Shown here: positions 1-12,500 of the stretch, one piece after another | How the letters are laid out: each line of letters opens with the position of its first letter | Numbering within the stretch: the first letter of the stretch is position 1 | Assembly: GCA_958450365.1 (NCBI GenBank) | Contig: CAUEEP010000925.1 | Coordinates: 1,426,001-1,490,000 of the forward strand | Direction of reading: 5' to 3' | From: Mesorhabditis belari | Lineage: Eukaryota > Nematoda > Chromadorea > Rhabditida > Rhabditidae | Length of the DNA: 64,000 bases | Notes under the pieces: model-generated | What the model was told of the DNA's origin: nothing | Databases searched by the model: none | Seen by the model: only the letters and a program-made list of their open reading frames with translations | Position numbers and translations under genes: made by a program

Positions 1-532
1 CCCGTTGCTACTTGATAAGAGTTTTGTCGAAAAAAATCGAAAAAAAAAATTCTCACTTTGGTGTAAAAGAAAAAAAGTTGCGATGCCACGAAGCGGCCTT
101 TTTTCAGGAAAAGATAAATTTATTAGCCTCTTTTACGTCAAATAAATTGATTTTATAGAGTTTAGCAAAGGATTCGACAAACAGCGGACTCGAACCAGGC
201 TCGTTTGACTGATAAACAAGCCATTGACCACTGCTCTATATAGAATAAATTTAAAATTAAGCTTTTTCATTCAACTAATCAAATCAAAATATTACATGAT
301 ATCCAGGATTAACTATTTGTTTAGGAAAAAAACTTGAATGATTGAATATTAAGCAGTTAATGAGCTCGAGAGCTGATCAACGCGATTCCAGTAAAGAAAC
401 AAGAGTTTTGAGCTTTTCTCTAAAAGCGAATTTGTCTTCTGGAACGCACAGTAGATATTGGTTTAATGAAATTATGAAATTATGAAATTCTTGAGTTATT
501 GAATTATTGAATTATGGAATTCTTGATTTTAG
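1..532. other. Unassigned 5' stretch with no recognised exon
   Basis: AT-rich sequence before the first exon I can support at 533. The acceptor before 533 shows that the plus-strand gene has earlier exons, probably left of the window. Apart from a weak tRNA-like segment near 184-240 I see nothing definite here. Confidence 0.4.
184..240 (-). other. tRNA-like segment (box A/box B relic)
   Basis: Read on the minus strand it has a B-box-like GGTTCGAGTCC near 184-194, a possible A-box-like stretch near 225-235, and a potential anticodon-like stem-loop between them. No convincing acceptor stem, so a functional tRNA is unlikely. It may be the head of a tRNA-derived repeat like those at 7986-8270 and 13541. 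Confidence 0.3.
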
Positions 533-3500
533 CGTACCAGTGAACAGTGCTCAACCTGTTTCTGCTCCTCCACCACCCCAATATCAACCCGTTCCACAGA
601 TGACTGGCATCCCAAGACCAAGAGCTATTTCAAAGGTTCAAGAGATTTATAGAGATTGATAATAGTTACATAATTTTTAAGGACAACTATTCGACGGTAA
701 GCTCGATAAAATTGATTCCGAATCTCTACGATCAACCAAAAGTCACCGAAAAGCTTCGGCCAGTCAGAGCACAAGATGTGCTAAAGACATTGGAAAAGGT
801 GAGCAGAGTTGGATAGTACTTTAAGCTGTACTTTAGCTTTACTTTAAGCTGTACTGTAAGCTGTACTTTAAGATGTACTTTAGCTGTACTTCAGCTTTCT
901 TTTGAGCTGTACTTTAGCTGTACTGTACTGTAAGCTGTACTTTAAACTGTACTGTAAGCTGTACTTTAAGCTGTACTGTAAGCTGTACTTTAAGCTGTAC
1001 TGTAAGCTTTACTTTAGCTTTACTTTGAGCTGTACTTTAAACTGTACTGTAAGCTTTACTTTAGGCTGTACTTTAGCTGTAAGCTGTACTTTAAGCTGTA
1101 CTTTAAGCTTTACCTTAGCTGTATTGTACTGTAAGCTGTACTGTAAGCTGTACTATACTGTAAGCTGTACTTTAGCTGTAAGCTGTACTGTAAGCTGTAC
1201 TGTAAGCTGTACTTTAAGCTGTACTTTAAGCTATACTTTAGCTGTAAGCTGTACTGTAAGCTGTACTTTAGCTGTAAGCTGTACTTTTACCTGTACTTTT
1301 AGCTGCACTGTAAGCTGTACTTAAGCTGTACTTTAAGCTCTAACGAATCTTACAAACGCACCTTTCTGGCGCAATGATTTTCTCGATTTTTCAGGAAAAA
1401 CCCAGCGAACTTCACTACGAGGAGCCGGTCTATGATGAGGTTTACGATGATCATCGATCGCACCACGATTCAATCCATTCACATCACGCACATCATAATG
1501 TCCCATCACAACAACACTACAACGCCTATGAGCAACAGCCAATTGTTGCCGGTGGAAATGTGACTGTTGAAAAGGTGAGTTGAAAAAGAAATTTCTCTTT
1601 CAAGTAGAGCTGAGGGATTTTTGGTGTGAATTGGCGATCAATGGGATCTTGGCCTTGACTTCACCAATTTCACTTGGGCTGGAATTTTCCCATGTCTAGT
1701 ATAAACGCTTCTGATTTGCTTCAGAGCTGTCGAATTGATGCGAGCTATAGCTTAGGAAAAGCTCGGTTTTAAGCCAAGTTATGGGCTGAAATGAGTGAAT
1801 GCTAAAGATGGACACTACAAACTACAAACGTAAACTACAAACGCTTTTAACTTGCTTCAAATCTATCGAATTGAGATGATCTATAGCTCAAAGAATAGAG
1901 AATTCCAAGAGCTTTCAAATGAACCAAAGCACACGGAAAAATATCAATTCTAAAGAAAGTTACCGGCTTGATCGCTTCGACTACGCATGAATACGGTTCG
2001 TCAGGCTACAAATTACTGTAACTTTCTTTAGAATTGATAGTTTTCAATGTGCTTTAGTCCATTTGAAAGCTCTTGAAATTCTCTATTCTTTGAGCTATAG
2101 CTCGTATTAATCCGACACTAATGAAACAAGTTACAAGCGTTTGTAGTCTGTAGTCGACCTGGTCAGACTACAAACCCTTGTAAAAACTCGTAGAATAGAG
2201 ATTTTTGAGGAACTTTTTTGAGAACTTAAGCTATAGCTACGAGCTTTTCCTAAGCTATAGCTCGTATTAATCCGACAGTTCTGCAGCAAATCAGAAGCGT
2301 TTGTAGTGTGAAAGGTCATCATTTTTATCGTTTTTTATCGTCTCATCATCTAGCAAATGTTTCTAGCAAATCCACGGCTCTCATCACTCGATCAACTCGG
2401 ACGGTTTCGTGCACGTAAAGAAGCCGATTCGCCAATCGCGTCACGAACATGTAAAATTCAAAATCTAAGTCTTCTAAGAATCTAAAGAATTACGAATTTC
2501 ATTTAGAATCCAAGAAACTAAGAATTAAGAATTAAGAAGCTAAGAATAAAGAAGCTAGGAATAAAGAAGCTAGGAATAAAGAAGCTAGGAATAAAGAAGC
2601 TAGGAATAAAGAAGCTAGGAATAAAGAAGCTAGGAATAAAGAAGCTAGGAATTAAAAAGCTGAGAATCTGGAAGCTGAGAATTAAGAAGCTAAGAATTAA
2701 GAAGCTGAGAATTTGGAAGCTAGGAATTAAGAAGCTGAGAATTAAGAAGCTGAGAATCTGGAAGCTAGGAATTAAGAAGCTGAGAATTAAGAAGCTGAGA
2801 ATTAAGAAGCTAGGAATTAAGAAGCTAGGAATTAAGAAGCTAGGAATTAAGAAGCTAGGAATAAAGAAGCTAGGAATTAAGAAGCTGAGAATTAAGAAGC
2901 TGGGAATTAAGAAGCTAGGAATTAAGAAGCTAGGAATTAAGAAGCTAGGAATAAAGAAGCTAGGAATTAAGAAGCTGGGAATCTAGAAGCTGAGAATTAA
3001 GAAGCTAAGAATTAAGAAGCTGAGAATTTGGAAGCTAGGAATTAAGAAGCTGAGAATTAAGAAGCTAGGAATCAAGAATTCTAACAATTCTAACAATTCT
3101 AACAATTCTAGCAATTCTAAGAATTCTAAGAACTCTAGGAACTCGAAGAACTCTAAGAACTCTAAGAATTAAGCATTCTAAGAATTCTAAGAACTCTAAG
3201 AACTCTAAGAATTCTAAGAATTCTAACCATTCTAAGAATTCTAAGAATTCTAAGAACTCTAAGAACTCTAAGACCTCTAAAAACCCTAAGAACTCTAAGA
3301 ACTCCAAGAACTCTAACAATTCCAAGAATTCCTTTTGTTTAGTGCAATCACATTTAAAGCTTTTACAATTCAAAGCTCACAATTTACTCAGAAAATCCCT
3401 ACTAAACTTTTTTTTTTGTATTGTAGCACTTTAACCTAGTATTTGACGTGTTTTAAATAGAAGTTAGGTTCTAAATTTCACTCTTTTACAGTACCTTCCA

Positions 3501-6500
3501 ATGGGTGATCATTTCGTTCTGCAAGAAGGCGTAAACACGCTTCGCGGACGATGGGAACGAGGGACTTTCCGCAATCACGAGGAAACGGATAGTGTTCGTT
3601 TTTCTAGAAAGCTAATATTCAAAACATTTAGATATTTAGGCGTTTAGATATTTAGATATTTAGATATTTAGACATTTAGACATTTAAACCTGTTTTCTTT
3701 TTAGAAAATAGATTATACCGGGTTTTCTCTAAGTAGTTCCTCTAAGTAGTTCCTCTAATTGTAGTGCTCTGTTCCCCCCGGCCTCCCCTCCTCCTCCTCC
3801 TCCTCCTCCCCCCCCCGCCCCCGGCGAGCCGAGTTGATGCCTATTTTACGGTTTCCAATCTTTCCCAGAAGCTCAGCACTCTAATCCCCCACTAGATCTC
3901 ATCGTCAGCTCCATTTTCCGACCCCACATCAATAGGTTCTGATAAGCGGTTCTCGAGATTTCGAGGAATTTAGGCGACGCTCATAGTGCACTAATATTAG
4001 AGAAAATACAGTATTTTATCAGTTGGAAATGAGAAAGAAAGGCTTAGGAAAAGGCTTAGAAAAAGGCTTAGGTCAAGATTTCTTCTTATTCATGACTCTA
4101 GAATTGATTCGGTGTGCCTGGAGGGTTCGGTGCGCTATTTAAAAGTGTTTGTCATGTACCGGCTTTTCTCTAATAGTAGTGCACCCCGGCGAGCCGAGTT
4201 GAAGCCAATTTTATCGTTTCCAAGCTTTCCCAGAAGCTCAGCACTCTAATCCCCCCACTAGATCTCATCGTCAGCTCCATTTTCCGACCCCACATCAATA
4301 GGTTCTGATAAGCGGTTCTCGAGATTTCGAGGAATTAAGGCAAAGCTCTAGGTGCACTAATATTAGAGAAAATACGATCGTTTAGCTCTTAGAAAAGATC
4401 TAGATTAAATTAGGGCACTTTCCTATTTTACTCTATAACTTTTACCTTTACTTTTACTTTTACTTTTACTTTTACTTTTACTTTTACTTTTACTTTTACT
4501 TTTACTCTCCCAGTAATCAGATCGACTTAAGGTTGGCTTTAAAATGATCCTTATTAAATTTGGTTATAGAAAAGTACAATTTATTTCGAAGTGTAAGAAC
4601 ATAGAGAAAATTTGAGTTAAAGTTGAACTACTTACTTGCAACTACTTACTTGCAACTACTTACTTACTTTCAGGAGCGCAACTACGCTTTTCACGGCCTC
4701 GCACAAGCCATTGGCTCGTCGGCTACAGTGGGTTTTATTGGTTTTATACTTAAAAAGCTCAACGTTATCTCGAATTTTACAATATTTTACAATTTTTGAC
4801 ATCATTTCAAGCTTTTTCCTCGTTTCTAACTGGCTAATTTAGTCAACTGTTTCATCGCAATCAAAGAGCCGCTCGGCAACGGCCGTTTCAGCCGTTTCAG
4901 CTTCAACTGTTACATCAAAACGCTCACAGGTTTGCTGAAAGATTGAAATGAGAGAGCTTTAAAGAAAATACTAGTTTTAAGTCAGTTAAAGCTAAAGAAA
5001 ATACTAGTTTTAAGCTAGTAACTACCTTTAAGCTAGAAACTACCGTAAAAACTAATAGAACAGTCCCCCCCATAAAAGCGTCGCGTCGTCTAACGTCTAC
5101 TCTCAAACAAACGCTCATATCTTGACACGAATACGTTTGTTTCCGGTTGCTTTGGTATCAAATTAAAGTATAGAGAATGGCTGATCTTTTGAGCTATAAC
5201 ACAAATTTTTAGCATTGACCAGGACTTAGAAAAAAGTGATTAAAAAGTGGCAAAAAAAAGTAGATTTTTCATCATTTTTCCATTCCAGTTATTTAACAAT
5301 TATAAATCAACTATCCAATTCGAATCAGCCACCATTAGCATTTGAGCAGGCTTCTTAGATCTTCTTTGTATCATTAGATGCGCCAAATCCCCCTGGGGGC
5401 GCCGATAATCCCCTGGGGGCGCCGATAATCCCCTAGGGGCGCCGATAAACACCAATCATTTGCCAATAACTTCAAAAGAATCTCTATTTCCTCATTAAAT
5501 CGTTCCTCATATCGAATGGGGGCGCCGATAATCCCCTAGGGGCGCCGATAAACTCCTAGGGGCGCCGATAATCCCCTAGGGGCACCGATAATCCCCTAGG
5601 GGCGCCGATAGTCCCCTCGGGGCGCAGATAATCCTCTGAAGCCGCCGATAATCCCCTAAGGGCGCCGATAATCCCCTAAGGGCGCCGATAATCCCCTAGG
5701 GGCGCCGACAAACTCCTGGGGGCGCCAATAATCCCCTAGGGGCGCCGATAGTCCCCTCGGGGCGCAGATAATCCTCTGAAGCCGCCGATAATCCCCTAAG
5801 GGCGCCGATAATCCCCTAAGGGCGCCGATAATCCCCTAGGGGCGCCGATAATCCCCTAGGGGCGCCAATAATCCCCTAGGGGCGCTGATAATCCCTTAAG
5901 CGCGCCAATGATCCCCTAGGGGCGCCGATAAACTCCTAGGGGCGCCGATAATCCCCTAAGGGCGCCGATAATCCCCTAAGGGCGCCGATAATCCCCTAGG
6001 GGCGCCGACAAACTCCTGGGGGCGCCAATAATCCCCTAGGGGCGCTGATAAACTCCTAGGGGCGCAGATAATCCTCTGAAGCCGCCGATAATCCCCTAGG
6101 GGCGCCGATAATCCCTTAAGCGCGCCAATAATCCCCTAGGGGCGCCGATAATCCCCTAGGGGCGCCGATAAACTCCAATCGTTTGCCAATAACTTCAAAA
6201 GAATCTCTATTTCCTTATTAAATCGTTTCTCATATCGTTCCTCATATCGATAAACGAATTTTCAGCCAAAGAGCGAGATCACCTCGACAACTGTCACTGA
6301 GAGTGTGGCCAGTAAACGCTCGAAACAGTTCGTTTTTTATATCAAAAACTGGATACTAGATCAAGTTTGATACTTGATTCACTTAAGCAATCCAAAAAAT
6401 TCGACAATCGACAATCACTCAAGTGCTTAACCAATCAAAATTCGCTTTCCAGATCCGGCCCAGCGCAACTTCCACGAACTGGACTTCCGAAATCTCGTAC

Positions 6501-9500
6501 CTCGACTCTTCAACAAATCCACGAGCACGAGGAACTCCATGTGCCCAGTGAGTCATCAAAGATCCGATTAAAAACAAATTAAAAACAAATTCTCCTTCAT
6601 TTTATGATTTAGCGACTTTCTAGACTTTCTAGAAGCTTCAATCTTTTGATTTTTAAAGCCTCAAACTCAAAACACTCAAAACACGAGCTGAAAATAGAAA
6701 CCAAAAGCATTTTAAGGATTGAAATTCAAGCTTTCTCAATTCTGGAACGCACAACAGCAATTAGAATCGAATTCAGGATCCCCGGATGAGTTACGCGTCG
6801 ATGTCGGCCCTCCATCGGGTCCAATTCTTGCACAAGCGCCCGTCACCTCGCCAGCTTACAATGAGAAATTCCAATCGCTTCGCGTCGTCAAAAGTGTACG
6901 CCAATTCGTTCAGGTGAGCGATCGGATTCATTTTAGTTTAGAATCTTCATTTCATCGTTTTGCGTAACCGGTAATTGTCTGAACAATATAAAAGATCTAC
7001 CGTATTTCTTCGAATAGAAGACCAGGTAAAGAGTATCATCGCGTACTCCTGCGTAGCAGCCTTCCTGCGTAGCATCCCTCTGCGTAGCTGCATAAAAGCT
7101 TTGAATGAAGTGCTATAGAGTTGGAAAATGACTCAAAAATACCACATGAGCTAACAGATTCTTGATAATCCCCTGGGGGCGCCGATAATCCCCTAGGGGC
7201 GCCAATTATCCCCTAGGGGCGCCGATAATCCCCTGGGGGCGCCGATAAACTCCTAGGGGCGCCGATAATGCTCTAGGGGCGCCGATAAACTCCTAGGGGC
7301 GCCGATAATGCTCTAGGGGCGCCGATAAACTCCTAGGGGCGCCGATAATGCTCTAGGGGCGCCGATAAACCCTAGGGCCGTAATGCTCTGGGGCGCCGAT
7401 AAACCCTAGGGGCGTCGATAATGCTCTAGGGGCGCCGATAAACTCCTAGGGGCGCCGATAATGCTCTAGGGGCGCCGATAAACTCCTAGGGGCGCCGATA
7501 ATCTAGATAATCTCTTCGAATAGAAGACCGGGTAAAGAGTATCATCGCGTACTCCTGCGTAGCAGCCCTTTTAAAATTTCTTTTCTGCATAAAAGCTTTC
7601 AATGAAGTGCTATAGAGCTGGAAAATGACTCAAAAATACCACATGAGCTAGCAGATTTTTTTGTAGCAGCAGAGCTAGCCATTTTCCAGCCCTATAGCAC
7701 TTCATTGAAAGCTTTTATGAAAAAAAGAAATTTTAAAAGGGCTGCTACGCAGGAGTACGCGATGATACTCTTTACCCGGTCTTCTATTCGAAGAAATACG
7801 GTATTTCTCGTTTGTTTTTTTTGAAAAGAGTGTTTAATTTGCATTTGATTTGAGAATTTTAGTCTAAATTTGTGAAGGAATATGTGTAAAATTGGGTAAA
7901 TAATATACAATTGAAAGAAATTAGAAAAAAACCATAATGAAATTAGCTGGAAATTGCTAGAAGTTGATTTAAAAAAAGAACGAAAACAAAAAGCCGGCGC
8001 TGGGGTCGAACCCGGATCCTCTGGATGCTAGCCTAGTGCGTTATCCACTAGACCACTTGGCTAGCTTGTCTGCCCCCAGAGAAAGAGCTTTTTAAAGCAT
8101 CCGTCTTACTTTCGAAACTTTGATTCGAGTTTTGCTTTGACTTTTCCACAACGAATGCTTTAAAAGGCTTCTTTCTAGCCGGACAAGAGATGCATTGGTG
8201 GCCTAGTGGATAAGAGATTTGGCTACCACCCAGAAGATCCTGGTTCGATTCCGGACCCAGCTTTTTGTTTTCATTTTTCGTCTGGGAAGTCATTTAGAAG
8301 ATTTTGATTTCAGATTTTGATTTCAGATTCGGTTTCCTCATATCCAATCCTTTAAAATGCATTGGGTTCCCAGAGAAAATCTCACCATGACTCTGTGCCC
8401 TTCCCTAGTTCGAATCCGGTTTTGAAACTCAAATTTCAGCATCAAAATCAGCAAACGAATCATCTCACGAGCACGGCTCCACCCGTTTTCTACTCACCAC
8501 ACGTGCACGCTGTTCAAGCGGTGAGTGAGCGAGTGAAATGTGTTGATAGCGTGTATTTTGGTGCTGTGTGTACCCTTTCGGCTTGATTCTTCAGCTTGAT
8601 GCTGCTGAAAGATTGGGTTCAGAAAGGAAAGTGTTTACACAAGCACAAAGTGCACCTTGATCATCCTTAGACGATGAATTCCCATTTCCAGCCACCACAG
8701 CCTCCACCGCATGCCAACGATCCAGTGCCAGCTCCTCGTCATACCGCCGCTCCTCCAGCTTTGCCACAAAATGACACCTCGCGAAGGGGCAGTGTTCAAT
8801 GTAAGCGAGAAGAACGAATAGAAGAATGGAAGGATAGAAGAATAGAAGGATAGAAGGATAGAAGGAGAAGGAAGAAGGAAGAAGAAAGAAAGAAGAGAAG
8901 AATAGAAGGAAGAAGAGGAGAGAGAGGTGAGGTGAAGAATAGAAGAATAGAAGGATAGAAGAATCGAACTTTGAAATCTAGAGTACTATCCAGCCATTTG
9001 ACAAGTTTAGGCTTTACTTTAAAGGCACTGTAATCCCAATCCAACCCTTACAGTATCCCTTTTAGAGTACGTTTCCCTCTGATCTGTTTTCTAAAAGACA
9101 AGCTTAGCCATCTTAGCTTTCGCTTTAGTACTCTAGAAGGGGCAGGGTTCAATGTAAGGAGAAGAACAAGAATAGAAGAATAGAAGAATTGAAGAATTGA
9201 AGAATAGAAGAATAGAAGGATCGAACTTTGAAATCTAGAGTACTATCCAGCCATTTGACAAGTTTAAGCTTTACTTTAAAGTCACTGTAATCCCAATCCA
9301 ACCCTTACTATCCCTTTTAAAGTACGTTTCCCTCTGATCTGTTTTCTAAAAGACAATCTTAGCTATCTTAGCTTTCGCTTTAGATATAGACTAGGTATAG
9401 ATTAAAGTTTCAGTTTCAAAGAGCCAAGATTCGACTAGAGTTTTCCTATCCTAGGGTATCCCTGGACTTACGTTTAGATTAGCTCATTTAGATTTAGTTT

Positions 9501-12500
9501 CGATTAACTCATAGAAGTCGTTAGCTACTCAAGCTTGCTAAATACATTCGTAAAAGTGGCATGCACTTTGTGCTCTTGTAAACGTGCACCCCTGGCACAC
9601 TAAATTCGACTATAAGCATGCCAGAAAGCGAGCAAAAAGTACGAAGGACAGAAAGTGGATAAAGTAAAGTACAAAGCAGAAAGTGCAAAGTAAAAAGCAC
9701 AAAGTACAAAGCACAATATACAAAGTACAATCCACAAAGTACAAAGTACAAACCACAAAGTACAAAGTACAGCCTACCAAACGTTAACTTCAATAATGAT
9801 AGAAGACTTGGCTCTTGCGTAGTTTCTGGAGGTTTTCAACGAGTCATCACCCTTTGAAAGCCTATAACTTTGTCTAGAGATTATAATTCTCTTAAGCTTT
9901 TATATCACTGGATAGAGAACATTTCAGGCTTTCAAATGATACCAAATAGAGCTTAATTCGATCTTCCAGTCCCTGAAAATCAGAGCCAACTTTGAGCAAA
10001 TGACACCTATCCAACTCGGGTGTTTTGTCGCCTGGTTTTCTTGGACTGAAAAAGCAAATCAAGCTCTATTTGGTATCATTTGAAAGCCTGAAACGTTCTC
10101 TATCCAATGATATAAAAAGTTGAGAGAATTATAATCTCTAGACAAAGTTATAGGCCTTCAAAGTGGGACGACTGTTCAAAATACCCCTATTCTTTCCCTA
10201 TGTTGTGTCGCCTGGTTTTCTTGGACTGAAAAAGCAAATCAAGCTTTATTTGGTATCATTTAAAAGCCTGAAACGTTCTCTATCTAATGATATGAAAGGT
10301 TAAGAAAAATATTGTCTCTAGAGAAAGTTATAGGCTTTCAAAGCGAGACGAGCCGTTTAGCGAGACGGATCCTTTTAAAATAAACAGAAACCACGAAAAA
10401 ACCGAATACTTTAAGCCAATTATTTAAATATTAAACTTTAGATGAACCTTATCCATTGTTAAACCATTGCTAAACCATTGCTAAACCATTGCTAAACCAA
10501 ATTTTCGAATTTTTCAGCTCAAATCTCTCATGTGACGTCAATTTCCGCGAACTCGTCCGTTTCTCAGCAATCCGCTCGACGAGCTCATCATGTAAACTGA
10601 ATAAACTATCATTTAAATAGATCTTAAATCTATGATCTACATTTAGAAATCGAATTTCTATTGTTTCCTTTCAGGAAAGCGTCTCTCAGCACAGCGCCAT
10701 TCGTAGCATCACCTCTAGCCACAAGGCGGCACAGGTTGGTGCCAAAATTTCCGTGTTAAACTTAAGAAATTCAATAGTTTTTTCAATTTTTGACAATTCT
10801 GGATATCACAGAGGGTTTTGAAAAGGTTATTGAATGTTTTTTGAAGGTTTAATTTTTTAGGACCACTCACACCACCATAGCAACGCCTCGCTTCAAAAAG
10901 TGCCCGCGGTAAGGCGGTTTTCAGCTAATAGCTTGCTATAAACTAAAGGATTATACTTTAATTACTTAATTACTTAAATACTTAAGTTAAATGTAAATGT
11001 GAATAGAGATTTACCGTTTCAAAGCTTTCTTTTCAAAGCTTTCTTTTCAAAGCTTCCTTCTTTCAGCTTTCCCACTCGAACTCCTATCACAGTGTCGCGT
11101 CGCAGAAAACCGGAAGCAAGGTTAGAGAAAAAGTTTTTCTTTACTTTCTCTTTACTTTCTTGTTACTAATTTCACGTTTACAAAAAGCCCAGTTGCATCG
11201 CATGATGGGTTTAGACTTTGCAGAGACTGATGGCCTCATCAATCTCTGCATGAGGCCACTTTACAGAGCTTGATCACTCAGTCGTATCAGTCAGTATCCC
11301 ATCGCGCATATTTTCTGTTTTTCCCAAAGTCTCGGAAGCTTTTATCTTTTGTTCGAGTTTACAGTTTTGTTGGAGATTGGCCGTGAATTTTTTTGATTTT
11401 AATGATTTGGATTTGGATCTGGATTCTGAATTCGGATCTGGATCTGGATTCGGATTTGGATTTGGATTTGGATTTGGATTTGGATTTGGATTTGGATTTG
11501 GATCTGGATTTGGATTTCAATTCGGATTCGGATTCGGCTTTGGATTCGGATTCGGATTTGGATTTGGATTCGGATTCGGATTTGGATTTGGATCTGGATT
11601 TGGATCCGGATTTGGATCTGAATTCGGATTTGGATTCGGATTTGGATTTGGATCTGGATTTAGATCTGGATTTGGATCTGGATTTGGATCCGGATTTGGA
11701 TCTGGATTTGGATCTGGATTTGGATCCTGATTTGGATCGGGGTTCGGATTCGGATTTGGATCCGGATTTGGATTCAGATCTGGATTTGGATCCTGATTTG
11801 GATCTGGATTTGTATCCGGCTTTGGATCTGGATTTGGATCTGGATTTAGATCTGGATTTGGATTCGGATTTTGATCCGGATTTGGATTTGGTGCTGATTT
11901 GGATCTGGATTTGGATTCGGATTTGGATCCGGATTTGGATCTGCATTTAGATCTGGATTTGGATCCGGATTCGAATCTGAATCTCTACGCAAGCATACAA
12001 AGAACAAAAAGCTAATTACGCGACAGTACTATGAACTGTTTATTGGAGTGTCGTGTAGTCGTCTTTTCATTATTTGTTTGTGTAGAGATTCGGTTCGATT
12101 TCGATTTGGATTCAGCTTTCTAGGCCGAGTCGAGTCCTCCCCAGAAAACGCTTAAAACTCATAAAATCGTTGATCATCAACAAGCAATGAGCATCTTGGA
12201 ACGCATTTTGTTTTCTGGAATTGTTGAAACCGTTGAAATAGGTGAAAGTTTCGAAAAAAAATTTCGGTTATAGACCGAAACGGTGGCCTTAGCACTTGCT
12301 GTGACAGTGGTACCTAGTATACCATTTACAGTTAGTGTGACATCCAGATAGGGCGAAACTTTGATCAAAACAGCCAAAAATTGGCAGAGAATGGAAATTT
12401 CGACGCCTACTCGAATCAAGGCTTTTCAGCTCGATTGCTCTTAAAACATTCAAGTTTCTGAGCATTTTTTCTCGTCGTGGAGCGCACTGGAAAGATTTCT

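Noticed and set aside
2354..2366. Alternative earlier acceptor for exon 2367-2450
   Set aside because: It gives phase 1 at the exon end, after which the next exon hits a stop; the later AG keeps phase 0 and a His-rich reading.
11359..11950. Asp-Leu, Gly-Phe and Lys-Ser dipeptide ORFs on both strands
   Set aside because: Hexamer repeat inside an intron that is bounded by good splice sites and joins in phase without it.
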